From: Phaeodactylibacter sp. | GTDB taxonomy: Bacteria; Bacteroidota; Bacteroidia; Chitinophagales; Saprospiraceae | NCBI RefSeq assembly: GCF_022763345.1 | Contig: NZ_JALEGS010000021.1 | Coordinates: forward strand, 99,083 to 163,082 | DNA: 64,000 bases | Reading direction: 5' to 3' | Shown: positions 22,927 through 32,012 of the stretch, in pieces | Layout: each line of letters begins with the position of its first letter | Position numbering within the stretch: the first letter of the stretch is position 1 | Made by a program: the position numbers and the translations under genes | The notes under the pieces: generated by a model | Told to the model about the DNA's origin: nothing | The model's input: the letters and a program-made list of their open reading frames with translations, nothing else | Database searches by the model: none

Positions 22927-24477
22927 CTATCGTTGACCTACAAGGTCTGAAATGGTTTTAACATTCATAGACTCCGCTTGCGCCTCCCGCATCATCAGGG
23001 CATAGGTATTGTTAAATCCAAGCGGACCAAGCCACTGTAGCCCGTATTGGGCCTCAAATTCCCGGCTGACATAACGGTAGACAGCATCGGGCTGAGTAAT
23101 GATGCGCTCAAGGGTGTCCTGAGGCGGGTCGAGTAGTACCTGCAGCCCGGTCCCGGTATACTCCGGGTAGAGGTCGATCTCGCCGTTTCGTAGCGCATCG
23201 AAACAAATCTTGGTGCCTCCCAGCCCCGGGCGGGTGTCCACATCGTAGTCGGTGTACCCGTTAATGAGCTGACTGAAGAGCTCTACCAGGATGTACTGCT
23301 CAGTAAAAATCTTGGAACCGATAATCAGCGTTTCCCCACCTTGATTTTGGTCCGATTTCCACAGTCCTTCCGCTTTTAGGAAGTCCCGGGCGACCTGTTC
23401 AGGCGATATTTTGTCGAAATCTACCCGGTAATTCAGCACGGTCATCACCGAATCATTGATCCGGCCAGCGAGTAAATCAAGAGCTTCCGTTAGTATTTTA
23501 TTTTCCTCAGCCAGCTTTTTCTGCATAATTGGAGCACAGTAATAAGGTGGAAAAGCGTGGCGGTCATCTTCTAATTGGCGAAGGTTGTAAGCTTCCACCC
23601 GGCCGTCGGTAGCGTAGCCGCTGATCACATCTACTTCACCTTCATAGACTGCTTTGTACATCAATGCATTGTTTAGGATGGTAGTCGTGAAATCCACGCC
23701 GTAAGTGTCCACTACTTTCTGATAGCCATCGGGGCGGCCCATGAATTCGGGTGGGAAACCGGCGCTCCAGCCTGGTGCATAAGCCTGCGGCCAGAAGTAG
23801 GCGGAAGAGAGCAACGGGATGATGAGCAGCAGGGGTTTGCCTGCTTTGGAAAGCTTGCGCGCGTTGGTATTTTGCAGCAAGGCCAGCAGCTGATCGAAGA
23901 TTATGGCGAGCAGGGCAGCAGGCAGTGCTCCGGCGAGGATCATCGTGGCGTTGTTGAGTGCGATGCCTCCAAAGATAAACTCTCCGAGCCCGCCGGCACC
24001 GATATAGGCAGCAAGCGTAGCTACCCCAACATTGATCACCGTTGCTGTTCGGAGCCCGGCAAAAATGACCGGAAGGGCCAGGGGAAGCTCCACTTGCCGC
24101 AGCAATTGCCCCTTTGATAGCCCAATGCCCAGGGCGGCTTCCTTAACAGCGGCATCCACTTCACTAATGCCGGTATAGGTGTTGCGCAGTATCGGCAAAA
24201 GGGCATACAAAAACAAAGCAAAGATGGCGGGTTTGAGCCCAATGCCTAAAATAGGGATCAAAAAACCCAGCAAGGCAATGCTTGGAATGGTCTGTAGTAT
24301 TCCTGTAAAGGCCAGAACTCCACCGGACAGCTTAGGGCGCCGCGTGATGAATATGCCGGCGGGGATCGCGATAACGGCGGCCAGCAAAAGTGAGATAAAG
24401 GTAAGCCCGATGTGCTCAAGGACCTGCTCTATCACTTTTTCCTGATTATCGCTGAAGAAGGTAATTAGTTCGCCCAT
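22927..24477 (-). CDS. osmoprotectant ABC transporter: fused permease and substrate-binding protein (OpuCB/OpuCC type)
   Basis: A 516-residue fusion. Residues 1-215 form the inner-membrane permease with about five helices and the ABC-coupling EAA-like loop (EAALGIGLSKGQLLRQVELP). After a further membrane segment near 225-240 the C-terminal 270 residues form an OpuAC-type periplasmic binding domain (GSKIFTEQYILVELF, TGLQVLLDPP). It imports glycine betaine, choline or similar compatible solutes under osmotic stress. The fused arrangement is a known variant. The start overlaps the 3' end of the ATPase gene by 13 bp, showing translational coupling. Confidence 0.9.
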   Translation of the reverse strand: MGELITFFSDNQEKVIEQVLEHIGLTFISLLLAAVIAIPAGIFITRRPKLSGGVLAFTGILQTIPSIALLGFLIPILGIGLKPAIFALFLYALLPILRNTYTGISEVDAAVKEAALGIGLSKGQLLRQVELPLALPVIFAGLRTATVINVGVATLAAYIGAGGLGEFIFGGIALNNATMILAGALPAALLAIIFDQLLALLQNTNARKLSKAGKPLLLIIPLLSSAYFWPQAYAPGWSAGFPPEFMGRPDGYQKVVDTYGVDFTTTILNNALMYKAVYEGEVDVISGYATDGRVEAYNLRQLEDDRHAFPPYYCAPIMQKKLAEENKILTEALDLLAGRINDSVMTVLNYRVDFDKISPEQVARDFLKAEGLWKSDQNQGGETLIIGSKIFTEQYILVELFSQLINGYTDYDVDTRPGLGGTKICFDALRNGEIDLYPEYTGTGLQVLLDPPQDTLERIITQPDAVYRYVSREFEAQYGLQWLGPLGFNNTYALMMREAQAESMNVKTISDLVGQR

Positions 24478-25433
24478 GACTGAAGGTTGTTTTTAAAGGC
24501 TTCAATAAGTAAGGAAAGCGTGAAATAGCGTTGCTGCCCCTGGTAGGTGGTCGAGCCAAGCGGATGTTCGCCCCGTGCTTTGGCAAGTCGGTAGATGGCT
24601 CTCAGGAGCGGCAGGGTAGGGGGGAGCGGCAGTGCGGCACCTTGCAATGGCGGCGCTTCGGGCAGTTCGCTAAAAATATCCCGCAGTTTGGCCGACCGCA
24701 ACTCGAGCTGTGCGGCCTTTTCTGCCACAAAGTCGGCCACAAACTCATTGGCGGGAGACTGCAACAGGGTTTCCGGTGGGGCGAGTTGCTGCACTTCTCC
24801 CCGGTTGAGCAAGCACACGAGGCTGCCCATTTCAAAGGCTTCTTCAATATCGTGGGTTACCATAATGGTGGTCTTGGAGCGCAACTCTTCCAGCTCCATA
24901 AAGTCGCGCCGGATTTGCTGCCGGGTGAGGGGGTCAAGCGCGCCGAAGGGCTCATCCATCAGCACGATGGGCGGGTTGGCAGCTAGTGCCCGGGCAATGC
25001 CTACCCGCTGTTGCTGCCCGCCGCTGAGCTCGTTCGGGTATTTTTGGGCAAAAGCTCCGGTATCCAGCCCCAGTTGCTCCAGCAAGGCACCGGTCCGGGA
25101 TTTGATTTTACCGGCTTCCCAGCCCAGCAATCTGGGCACTACGGCTATGTTCTCTGCCACGGTGTAGTGCGGGAACAGCCCCATATCCTGAATCACATAG
25201 CCCATTTGGCGGCGTAGATGCACCACCGGCTGCTGGCTGATGTCCTGCCCGTTTACCCAAACTTTGCCGGCACTCGGTGTGATGAGGCGGTTGAGCATTT
25301 TAAGGGTGGTGGTTTTGCCGCAGCCACTTGGGCCGATGAGGGCAAGGGTTTGCCCCTCCTGCAATTCGAAGGAGACTTCTTTTACAGCAGTAAAATCACC
25401 GAAATGCCGGGTTAGGCCCTGGGTTTTAATCAT
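24465..25433 (-). CDS. osmoprotectant ABC transporter ATP-binding protein (OpuCA/ProV type)
   Basis: From the ATG at 25433 the protein has 322 residues, the usual start MIKTQGLTRHFGDF. Walker A GPSGCGKTTT, signature LSGGQQQRVGIARAL and Walker B IVLMDEPFGALDP are intact. It powers the fused permease/binding protein encoded next. The C-terminal 80 residues do not look like CBS domains, so regulation by ionic strength through CBS, as in OpuA, is not evident. A longer in-frame start at 25532 would add 33 residues of unlikely sequence (MGILHLFLYF) and is rejected. Confidence 0.92.
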   Translation of the reverse strand: MIKTQGLTRHFGDFTAVKEVSFELQEGQTLALIGPSGCGKTTTLKMLNRLITPSAGKVWVNGQDISQQPVVHLRRQMGYVIQDMGLFPHYTVAENIAVVPRLLGWEAGKIKSRTGALLEQLGLDTGAFAQKYPNELSGGQQQRVGIARALAANPPIVLMDEPFGALDPLTRQQIRRDFMELEELRSKTTIMVTHDIEEAFEMGSLVCLLNRGEVQQLAPPETLLQSPANEFVADFVAEKAAQLELRSAKLRDIFSELPEAPPLQGAALPLPPTLPLLRAIYRLAKARGEHPLGSTTYQGQQRYFTLSLLIEAFKNNLQSWAN

Positions 25434-25650
25434 GGATTCTTTGTTTTTAGGCTTAGCCTTAGTTTTGGGTATCCAGTTTGAAAGCCAACTTGAATAGCTG
25501 CTAAAATACAGGAACAGATGCAGAATGCCCATAAATTGAGCAATAGGTACGGTGTTTTATCGGTGATCAGGTCTAGTTAGCAGAAAAATACGAGGACAAA
25601 ACAGGCATTTAGACTATCTTGACTTATTATACTATAAACAGAGTGTTCCT

Positions 25651-26598
25651 ATGATGACTAGCTTCGGGGGATATTTGCGCTTCCGAATACGGCAGCTTGG
25701 GCGCATCCTGTATTCTGCAGGCTGGCCTGGAGTTGTTGCCCTGCCGCTGCTGCTGGTCTTCGCCCTGCAGGGGGTTGAAGCAATGGGCGGGGCGCCCGGG
25801 TGGAGTATCCCATTGATCGCTGTGTTGCTTTCCATAAGCTGGCACTACAGGCGTAAAGACCACCTTTTTCTAAAGCGTACTGGGTTTGCAGTGGGCTGGA
25901 TCCTGGGGCTGGAATATGCTATGGTGAGTACTCTTGTGGTGCTGCCTTTACTGATTTACAGTGGAAATTGGCCGATGTTGCCGGTCGCAATTTTGGGCAG
26001 CCTTGCGTGTGGCTTCCTTCCGGTCCGGACTGTGCAGGCGTCATTTAATCCAGCGTTTATTGTAAACTGGTTGCCCGTTACACTTTTTGAATGGCGGAGC
26101 GCGCTGAGACGGTATGGCGTCCTGTTTGCCCTGCTTTGGTTGCTAAGCCTGACCGCACCCTACGGTATGGCGGTTTTGCTGATTGTCTTGTTGCTTTGGG
26201 CCAGCTTAATCCCATCGGTATTTGAATATCAGGAGCCACGGGAGGTGACGATAGCGGTCATCTTAAATGGAGGAGGCCTATGGCAGCATGGGCTTCGGCA
26301 TTTTGCGCTGCAGTTGGTGGTTTTTGTGCCGGGCCTGGCTTTGCACCTGGCTTTTCATCCGCAATACTGGTACCTCGCATTAATTGGTTTAGGCTTTATT
26401 GCACTGATGCTTGCATTCTCCATCGCTTATAAATACGCCACCTGGCACCCGGGCCGGCAACGGGTCATTCAAAGCCTGCCAGTTACCCTGGCTTATTTTA
26501 GCCTGTTCTTTCCCCTCCTCCTGCCAGTGGTGGGCTTTTACCTGCTGCGGTTTGTGAAAAGAGCGCGGGATCATTTCAAAATGGCATACCATGCTTGA
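25651..26598 (+). CDS. polytopic membrane protein, probable ABC transporter permease
   Basis: A 315-residue protein with about seven to eight hydrophobic helices and short basic loops (for example RRKDHLFLKR). It has no recognisable motif of a named family. Its last 8 bases overlap the start of an ABC ATPase gene, so it is very likely the membrane partner of that ATPase in an exporter or envelope-remodelling system of the ABC-2 kind. Substrate unknown. The ATG at 25651 is directly followed by a second ATG. Confidence 0.75.
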   Translation: MMTSFGGYLRFRIRQLGRILYSAGWPGVVALPLLLVFALQGVEAMGGAPGWSIPLIAVLLSISWHYRRKDHLFLKRTGFAVGWILGLEYAMVSTLVVLPLLIYSGNWPMLPVAILGSLACGFLPVRTVQASFNPAFIVNWLPVTLFEWRSALRRYGVLFALLWLLSLTAPYGMAVLLIVLLLWASLIPSVFEYQEPREVTIAVILNGGGLWQHGLRHFALQLVVFVPGLALHLAFHPQYWYLALIGLGFIALMLAFSIAYKYATWHPGRQRVIQSLPVTLAYFSLFFPLLLPVVGFYLLRFVKRARDHFKMAYHA

Positions 26599-27286
26599 CA
26601 TCAGTAACCTGACTGCCAGTTACGGCAATACGCTCATCCTGGATGCGATTAACCTGAAAGCCGCAGCTGGTGAGATACACGGTGTTTTGGGGGGCAATGG
26701 TGCTGGGAAAACAACCTTCTTTAAAGCATTATGCCGTTTAGGTCCTTCCTTTTCGGGAGCAGTCAGTTGGGAAGGAACAACTTTATCGCCTGCCGAGATA
26801 GGTTACCTGCCCGCTGAGCCCTATTTCTATCCCTATCAGACCGGGCAGGAATACCTTGAATTGTGCAGCCATCGCAGCCCGGGCTTCCCAATCGATAAGT
26901 GGAACGGGCTTTTCCAGCTGCCACTTAAGGGCCTAACCGAGACCTACTCTACCGGGATGCGAAAGAAACTGGCATTACTGGGCATTTTAGCGGGAGGCTA
27001 CCAAGTGTTGCTGCTGGATGAGCCTTTCGGTGGGCTGGACCTTGAGAGTACAGAAATTCTGTACGAGATATTGGAAGAGTTAAAGCGCAATGGGCTTTGT
27101 CTGCTGCTAAGCTCCCACATTATGGCTACCGTTAGAAAAGTATGCGACCGGGTGAGCTACCTTAGCGAAGGCCAAATCCAACAAACTTTTGACAAAGTGG
27201 ATTTTCCCGCTCTGGAGCAATTCATCAAAACCAAGGTACACGACCGTACTAAAGCTGCATGGGCAGAAATACGCAAGCCTTTGTAA
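26591..27286 (+). CDS. ABC transporter ATP-binding protein
   Basis: A 231-residue ATPase with Walker A GGNGAGKTTFFK, a degenerate signature YSTGMRKKLALLG in place of LSGGQ, and Walker B VLLLDEPFGGLD, followed by the H-loop SSHI. The TGMRKKL form of the signature is common in ABC-2 exporters. It overlaps the preceding permease gene by 8 bp. Together they look like a two-gene transporter; the cargo cannot be inferred. Confidence 0.9.
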   Translation: MLDISNLTASYGNTLILDAINLKAAAGEIHGVLGGNGAGKTTFFKALCRLGPSFSGAVSWEGTTLSPAEIGYLPAEPYFYPYQTGQEYLELCSHRSPGFPIDKWNGLFQLPLKGLTETYSTGMRKKLALLGILAGGYQVLLLDEPFGGLDLESTEILYEILEELKRNGLCLLLSSHIMATVRKVCDRVSYLSEGQIQQTFDKVDFPALEQFIKTKVHDRTKAAWAEIRKPL

Positions 27287-27336
27287 AACTTTTCCGGTGT
27301 TCAACTTTTATGATTAGACATTATGAATAAATCATC

Positions 27337-28158
27337 ATGAAAGAGCAGCAGTTTATCCAGCAATTGTTCCGCGCCCATCGCGATTCCCGCAAAATCCCTT
27401 CGCCCAGCGAGGTGTGCAGCTGGCTGGATGGGTTGCTAACCGTTATGTTTCCGGAACTGGCAAACCGGCGGTACCGAAGCGAACGGGAGGTCGGCCAGCA
27501 TTACCAGCAACTGAAGCTGGAGCTCTTTGCCCTGCTTGAAAAGATTGAAGACCTTTTGCCTACGGCCGCAGAGGACCTGGAAGCCGCTTTCCTGGACGAG
27601 CTGCCCCGGAATTATGAGCTGCTCCAAATGGATGCGGATGCGATCATGGCCGGAGACCCTGCAGCAGTCAGTCGTACCGAGGTTATCCGGACTTACCCGG
27701 GCTTCCGTGCCATTGCGGTATTCCGGTTGGCGAATACTTTTCATCGTTTGGGCGTACCTTTAATCCCCAGAATTCTTACTGAGCATGCGCATGGCGTTAC
27801 CGGGATTGACATACACCCTGGTGCCGCCGTTGGCGAGCGGTTTTGCATTGACCACGGTACAGGAGTCGTCATCGGAGAGACGGTGGAAATCGGTAACAAC
27901 GTGAAAATTTATCAAGGTGTTACACTGGGTGCATTGAGTGTCCGCAAAGAATATGCGAAAACCAAGCGCCACCCCACGATAGAAGATAATGTTGTAATTT
28001 ATTCCGGCGCTACGATCTTAGGGGGGGAGACCATCATTGGCCACGACAGTGTGATTGGGGGTAATGTATGGATAACCCGGAGCGTTGCGCCGGGTTCCAG
28101 AGTCTACTATAAAAGCGTAGCCCAGCCGGAAGCCGAAGGCACGCCGGGCGGGATGTAA
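27337..28158 (+). CDS. cysE: serine O-acetyltransferase
   Basis: A 273-residue enzyme making O-acetylserine from serine and acetyl-CoA, the first step of cysteine synthesis. The N-terminal helical domain spans about 1-145. The left-handed beta-helix follows with the diagnostic GIDIHPGAAVGERFCIDHGT (about 150-169), VVIGETVEIGNNV, and GGETIIGHDSVIGGNVWI. Catalytic histidines of the family are in IDIHPGA and IDHGTG. It is a stand-alone gene 50 bp after the ABC ATPase. Cysteine supply would also serve low-molecular-weight thiol synthesis. Confidence 0.93.
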   Translation: MKEQQFIQQLFRAHRDSRKIPSPSEVCSWLDGLLTVMFPELANRRYRSEREVGQHYQQLKLELFALLEKIEDLLPTAAEDLEAAFLDELPRNYELLQMDADAIMAGDPAAVSRTEVIRTYPGFRAIAVFRLANTFHRLGVPLIPRILTEHAHGVTGIDIHPGAAVGERFCIDHGTGVVIGETVEIGNNVKIYQGVTLGALSVRKEYAKTKRHPTIEDNVVIYSGATILGGETIIGHDSVIGGNVWITRSVAPGSRVYYKSVAQPEAEGTPGGM

Positions 28159-28161
28159 GGC

Positions 28162-28521
28162 TTACACCAAGTCCTCGTCGCGCCATTTCTTTTGAGGCTT
28201 TTTATCCAGTTCTTTGAGCTCCAGGTGGTCTTCTTCATAGTAGCCACTGTCGAGCCGGCGCATTTCCTTTTCCATTTCCCGCTGCTCCCAGTCTGCGGTT
28301 TCTCCCCGCATGCCCGGAAAGCCGAATACCTGATAATAATGGCTCATCAGGCCGACGCCCCAGCCCAGGAGTGGATAGATAAACCAAAAGTGGCCTGGTG
28401 AAGTGAAGATATTCAACAAAAACAGGAAAATATTGACGATGAGAAAAGAGCCTAAGTGCTCGTAGAATTTCTTTTTTTCTTTTACCCTTTTACGGGCTCG
28501 TTCATAACTATTGTTCTCCAT
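28162..28521 (-). CDS. 2TM-domain membrane protein
   Basis: A 119-residue protein with a basic N-terminus (YERARKRVKEKKKFYEHL) leading into two hydrophobic helices (about 24-42 and 47-64) and a charged C-terminal tail (about 75-119). The layout matches the small 2TM domain common in Bacteroidota, sometimes fused to LytTR regulators or histidine kinases. Its role alone is unknown. It converges with cysE with 3 bp between stops. Confidence 0.8.
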   Translation of the reverse strand: MENNSYERARKRVKEKKKFYEHLGSFLIVNIFLFLLNIFTSPGHFWFIYPLLGWGVGLMSHYYQVFGFPGMRGETADWEQREMEKEMRRLDSGYYEEDHLELKELDKKPQKKWRDEDLV

Positions 28522-28644
28522 TAGTCTGTTTTAGCATTTCGATATTCAAGGTAACGATATGAACGCCTCCGGTCAAGGTTATTCGACAGAATTAAGGTTT
28601 GCAACGTTCTTTGTACGAAATAAGCCGGTCGAAAAGTACGGTCT

Positions 28645-28995
28645 TTAGGAGCCTGAATCCCCTCTGGTTAGGCTGCCGGTCCATGCGCCAAGGGCCGCGA
28701 ATATAGCGCCAAAGAGCCCGGTAACGAGTACCAGCAATGGTCCGCCAAGGCCACCAAAAAGCTCTCCTATTCGGGCGCTTAAAATACCATCATTTTGGAC
28801 ATTAAGGATAGCGGCATAGCCTCCCCACAGTAGTAGCCCGCCCAGGAATCCGCCAAGCAGGGCAGGGCGGGGGCGCAAACGGAAAATAAGGGCAATAAGG
28901 GCAGCCAGTACCGGTAGGCTCCACCAGGCCAGCAGCGCCTGCCCTACGGCTCCACCCACGAGAATGGCTATTGTGGCTGATAATGTTTTTTGCAT
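28645..28995 (-). CDS. small glycine-rich membrane protein, unknown
   Basis: A 116-residue protein with four hydrophobic segments (about 6-22, 25-40, 47-64 and 82-105) rich in glycine and small residues. No family recognised. Its ATG lies 2 bp after the stop of the penicillin acylase gene, so the two are cotranscribed, and it may help that enzyme in the envelope or simply share its promoter. Confidence 0.65.
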   Translation of the reverse strand: MQKTLSATIAILVGGAVGQALLAWWSLPVLAALIALIFRLRPRPALLGGFLGGLLLWGGYAAILNVQNDGILSARIGELFGGLGGPLLVLVTGLFGAIFAALGAWTGSLTRGDSGS

Positions 28996-28997
28996 AG

Positions 28998-31421
28998 TTA
29001 TTCAGCAGTTTTGAAGGTGAGTCGGTAAAGGGGCTTCACAGCGGGGTCATCAGGGCTGTCCAGCAGGTGCAGGCGATTGTACTGCCCTTCCACCCAGGGC
29101 GTGACCATAGGGTCATAAAAGGCACTGCCTGGATTGCCGGAAGGGCCGCCGGGGAATACGCCCCACGCATTGGGCTGCTCACCCAACTCTACTACCATAC
29201 GCCAGGAGGGGCCGTGTTCGGGCTTAATGGCATTGGGCGCGTCCCCATAGCCGCCTACGTCCAGGTCTAACCTGGAAAAAGCAGGGATCATGGCCATGTG
29301 CCCGATGTCAGTTGACTTATGCGCTGCCCAGGAGACCGGTGGCTGTTCCAGCGCTTTTTTCAGTGCCATTAGGACGACCTCCGCGGCGGTTTCCACCTCC
29401 GGAGTAGACTGATGGTCAAAAATGGCATGCCCGGGTTGGGTGGCCAGCAGCTCAATGAAGCGCCATTCTTCGGGTTGGAGGACTTCCAGTGAATCTTCCC
29501 ATACGGTGAATTCATCAAAAGCGTGTGCGTAGGCCGCTTCAAACCAGTCCTCGAACAGGCTGGGTGCTTCCGCGTCCCTCGTAAAATTATAGTCCCAGTT
29601 TCTCAACGTTTTGACCCGTTCGTGCGCTCGTAATTCGGAAGCCGTGCTGTCGAGCAATTGCAGCAGTACCGGTAGGGCATCCTCCGGCTTCAGGCTGCGG
29701 CTGTCCAGTTGGAGGGCTTTCATATCCTCCACGGTAATATTTTCCATCTCGGCTAAGCGGCGGTTGATGTAGCGGCCCCGATAATCGTCAAAGCCGCCGT
29801 TGTAGTAGTATGGATAATCAGGCGCGGTTGACCGTTGGTTGGCGGAGGAGACAAAACCCCGCTCGGGATTGACGACACTCGGTAAGTGTTCGTGCGGGAT
29901 GAAACCCTTCCACCCTGATTCGGACCGGCTGCCATCCTGAACGAAACGGCCCTGTTGATCTTCCTTAAGCGGTAGTTTCCCATTTACGGTAATCGCAATA
30001 TCATTGGCTTTGCTGGCGAAGACAAAGTTCTGGGCCGGGCTTTCCCACCCACGCAAGGCGGCTTGGTAATCCGACAGCCCCTGCCCGCCCATTAGCCGGG
30101 TGAATACTCCAAGCGCGTAAAAAGGCTTTTCTGCCGGCTCATCGTGAGCCAGCCAGCGCATTGCCATGTCATGCTGTGGGTGTTCCGGGTCATCGTAGGT
30201 AACTGGGCCCCAGATGGTGTAGCGAACGGTATCCAGCAGGGGTTCATCGCGCCCTTTGACCTGAATGACTTCCACGACTTCCCGCACCGGTTTTTCCTCC
30301 CCATCAATCCGGTAGGCTGTTTTCTCCGGGTTCGCCCAGTCGATCCGGTACCAGTCGAGCACATCATGCCCTACATTGGTGACCCCCCAGGCCATATCTT
30401 TGTTAAAACCGATGATGATGCCCGGCACGCCCGGAAAGGAAACGCCGTAAGCATTGTAATCCGGTGTCTGCATCTGCACTTCATACCAAACTGCGGGCAG
30501 GCGGAGCTGTAGGTGGGGGTCATTGCATAGGATGGGGGCTCCGTTGGCTGTTTTTTCGGCGCTCACCGCCCAGTTGTTGCTGCCTATGAATGGCGAGGGT
30601 AGCTCGAAGGGCGTCCGGGTGGCACCACTGCTCAGCATGCTGTCACCGGTTGCAGAAGGCGCCAGGGGCAACGGATTGAAATCCCACTGAACAACATCCG
30701 GAATAATGGGGGATTGCTTCGGGTTATGCTCAGGGTAAAGCACCTGGAAAAGGCTGTCGCCAAGCAGTAACCGCGCGTTGGTAGCAGGGATGTCCTCGTG
30801 CCGGCTGCAAAGGGCTTCTGACATGGATTTGTAAAAAGCGGCGATGTGCAGTGGCGTCCATGGCTCCGGCGCATAACCCAGCAACTTGAATTCGATGGGA
30901 TAGTCTGCCGGGCTAAGGCTATTGATATACGCATTGGCTCCCTCGCAGTAAGCGTTGATGATGGCAGCTTCCTCCGGAGAGGACATCCACTTTTTCAACG
31001 CATTCTCAGCCCCCCACAGCAGCCCTTTGCGCCGCTGTAAACGATCGCGTTCCAGGGTACGCTCGCCCATCACTTCAGATAGGCGCCCGATGGTCGCCCG
31101 TACCGAAATATCCATCTGCCACAGCCGGTCGCGGGCATGAATATAGCCTTGTAAGAAAGCGGCATCCTCGTTGCTTTGCGCAAAGATATGGGGCACGCCC
31201 CGCTCGTCGAACAGGACTTCGCTTGGAGCGGAAAGTTGGGGAAATACCAGGTTTTCGTCCGGAAATTTATCGGCTCGTTCTGCATTTTGCCAAAAGCCGG
31301 TAAAAGGGCTTAGGAATTGGCCTATTGCGGGCAGGGGAGACCCCAGGGGCTGGTGCAGGCTGGCCAGTATCGTCAGGCCGGTTGTCAGCAGCAGGGCAAA
31401 GAAAAACCTTATCTGTCGCAT
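28998..31421 (-). CDS. penicillin acylase family (S45) amidase
   Basis: An 807-residue N-terminal-nucleophile hydrolase precursor with an N-terminal signal anchor (about 1-22). The family matures by self-cleavage before a serine; here Ser281 in SPFIGSNNWAVSAEK. HARDRLWQMD near 95-104 in the alpha chain, and CNDPHLQLRLPAVWYEV in the beta chain, are typical. Members hydrolyse beta-lactam side chains in vitro, and several natural ones cleave acyl-homoserine lactones or other amides, so quorum quenching is possible but unproven here. It acts in the periplasm or outside. It heads a two-gene leftward operon. Confidence 0.9.
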   Translation of the reverse strand: MRQIRFFFALLLTTGLTILASLHQPLGSPLPAIGQFLSPFTGFWQNAERADKFPDENLVFPQLSAPSEVLFDERGVPHIFAQSNEDAAFLQGYIHARDRLWQMDISVRATIGRLSEVMGERTLERDRLQRRKGLLWGAENALKKWMSSPEEAAIINAYCEGANAYINSLSPADYPIEFKLLGYAPEPWTPLHIAAFYKSMSEALCSRHEDIPATNARLLLGDSLFQVLYPEHNPKQSPIIPDVVQWDFNPLPLAPSATGDSMLSSGATRTPFELPSPFIGSNNWAVSAEKTANGAPILCNDPHLQLRLPAVWYEVQMQTPDYNAYGVSFPGVPGIIIGFNKDMAWGVTNVGHDVLDWYRIDWANPEKTAYRIDGEEKPVREVVEVIQVKGRDEPLLDTVRYTIWGPVTYDDPEHPQHDMAMRWLAHDEPAEKPFYALGVFTRLMGGQGLSDYQAALRGWESPAQNFVFASKANDIAITVNGKLPLKEDQQGRFVQDGSRSESGWKGFIPHEHLPSVVNPERGFVSSANQRSTAPDYPYYYNGGFDDYRGRYINRRLAEMENITVEDMKALQLDSRSLKPEDALPVLLQLLDSTASELRAHERVKTLRNWDYNFTRDAEAPSLFEDWFEAAYAHAFDEFTVWEDSLEVLQPEEWRFIELLATQPGHAIFDHQSTPEVETAAEVVLMALKKALEQPPVSWAAHKSTDIGHMAMIPAFSRLDLDVGGYGDAPNAIKPEHGPSWRMVVELGEQPNAWGVFPGGPSGNPGSAFYDPMVTPWVEGQYNRLHLLDSPDDPAVKPLYRLTFKTAE

Positions 31422-31454
31422 GTTGTTAGTTAGGGCAATTTAAAAAAGAAAGAT

Positions 31455-32012
31455 ATGAAAACTTCCTGGGCTGTCATGGGCCTTTTTTTGATTTGTATGG
31501 CCTGTAGCCCCGATTCCACTGAGCGTCAAAAGGGTACGGGAGACCGCCGGTTCCGTACCACCCCGCCCTCCCTGCTGTATTTCAAGAATATGCGGAGCAC
31601 GCAGTATACGGTGGCGGAACAGCCCAAGAGCCGCATTGAGCTGTACCGGCTCAGTAAATTTGAAACCATCACCAGGCGCCCGGCCCTTTATCCAGTCATC
31701 GCTAACAACTGGCTGGAGGATGAAGCCTACCTTTTCCTGCAGCCCAATGACTGGGAGGCGGGCTTCCTGTCGCCTTTGACCCTCTCGCAAGATACCAGCT
31801 GGTCTTCTGAAACCCTGCAACTGCAACCGCCCACGCCAGTGCAACAATATGAACTGGGGCTGCGCCTCTACGAAAGCCTGAAGCAGGGCGAAACCTGGTA
31901 TGCCGCTGCTGCGGATTCTACCTTCGCCCCGCTTTTTGAGGATGGAGACGAGCGGGCGTACTTTTTAATGACAGTCCGGGATTACCTCAAACTTACGGAT
32001 AGTAAGGATTAG
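31455..32012 (+). CDS. putative lipoprotein, unknown function
   Basis: A 185-residue protein with signal LFLICMACSPD (lipid-accepting Cys17). The mature part is soluble, with aromatic-rich stretches such as NNWLEDEAYLFLQPNDW. No family recognised. It is divergent from the penicillin acylase gene (33 bp between starts), and its stop overlaps that of yaaA by 4 bp on the opposite strand. Confidence 0.68.
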   Translation: MKTSWAVMGLFLICMACSPDSTERQKGTGDRRFRTTPPSLLYFKNMRSTQYTVAEQPKSRIELYRLSKFETITRRPALYPVIANNWLEDEAYLFLQPNDWEAGFLSPLTLSQDTSWSSETLQLQPPTPVQQYELGLRLYESLKQGETWYAAAADSTFAPLFEDGDERAYFLMTVRDYLKLTDSKD

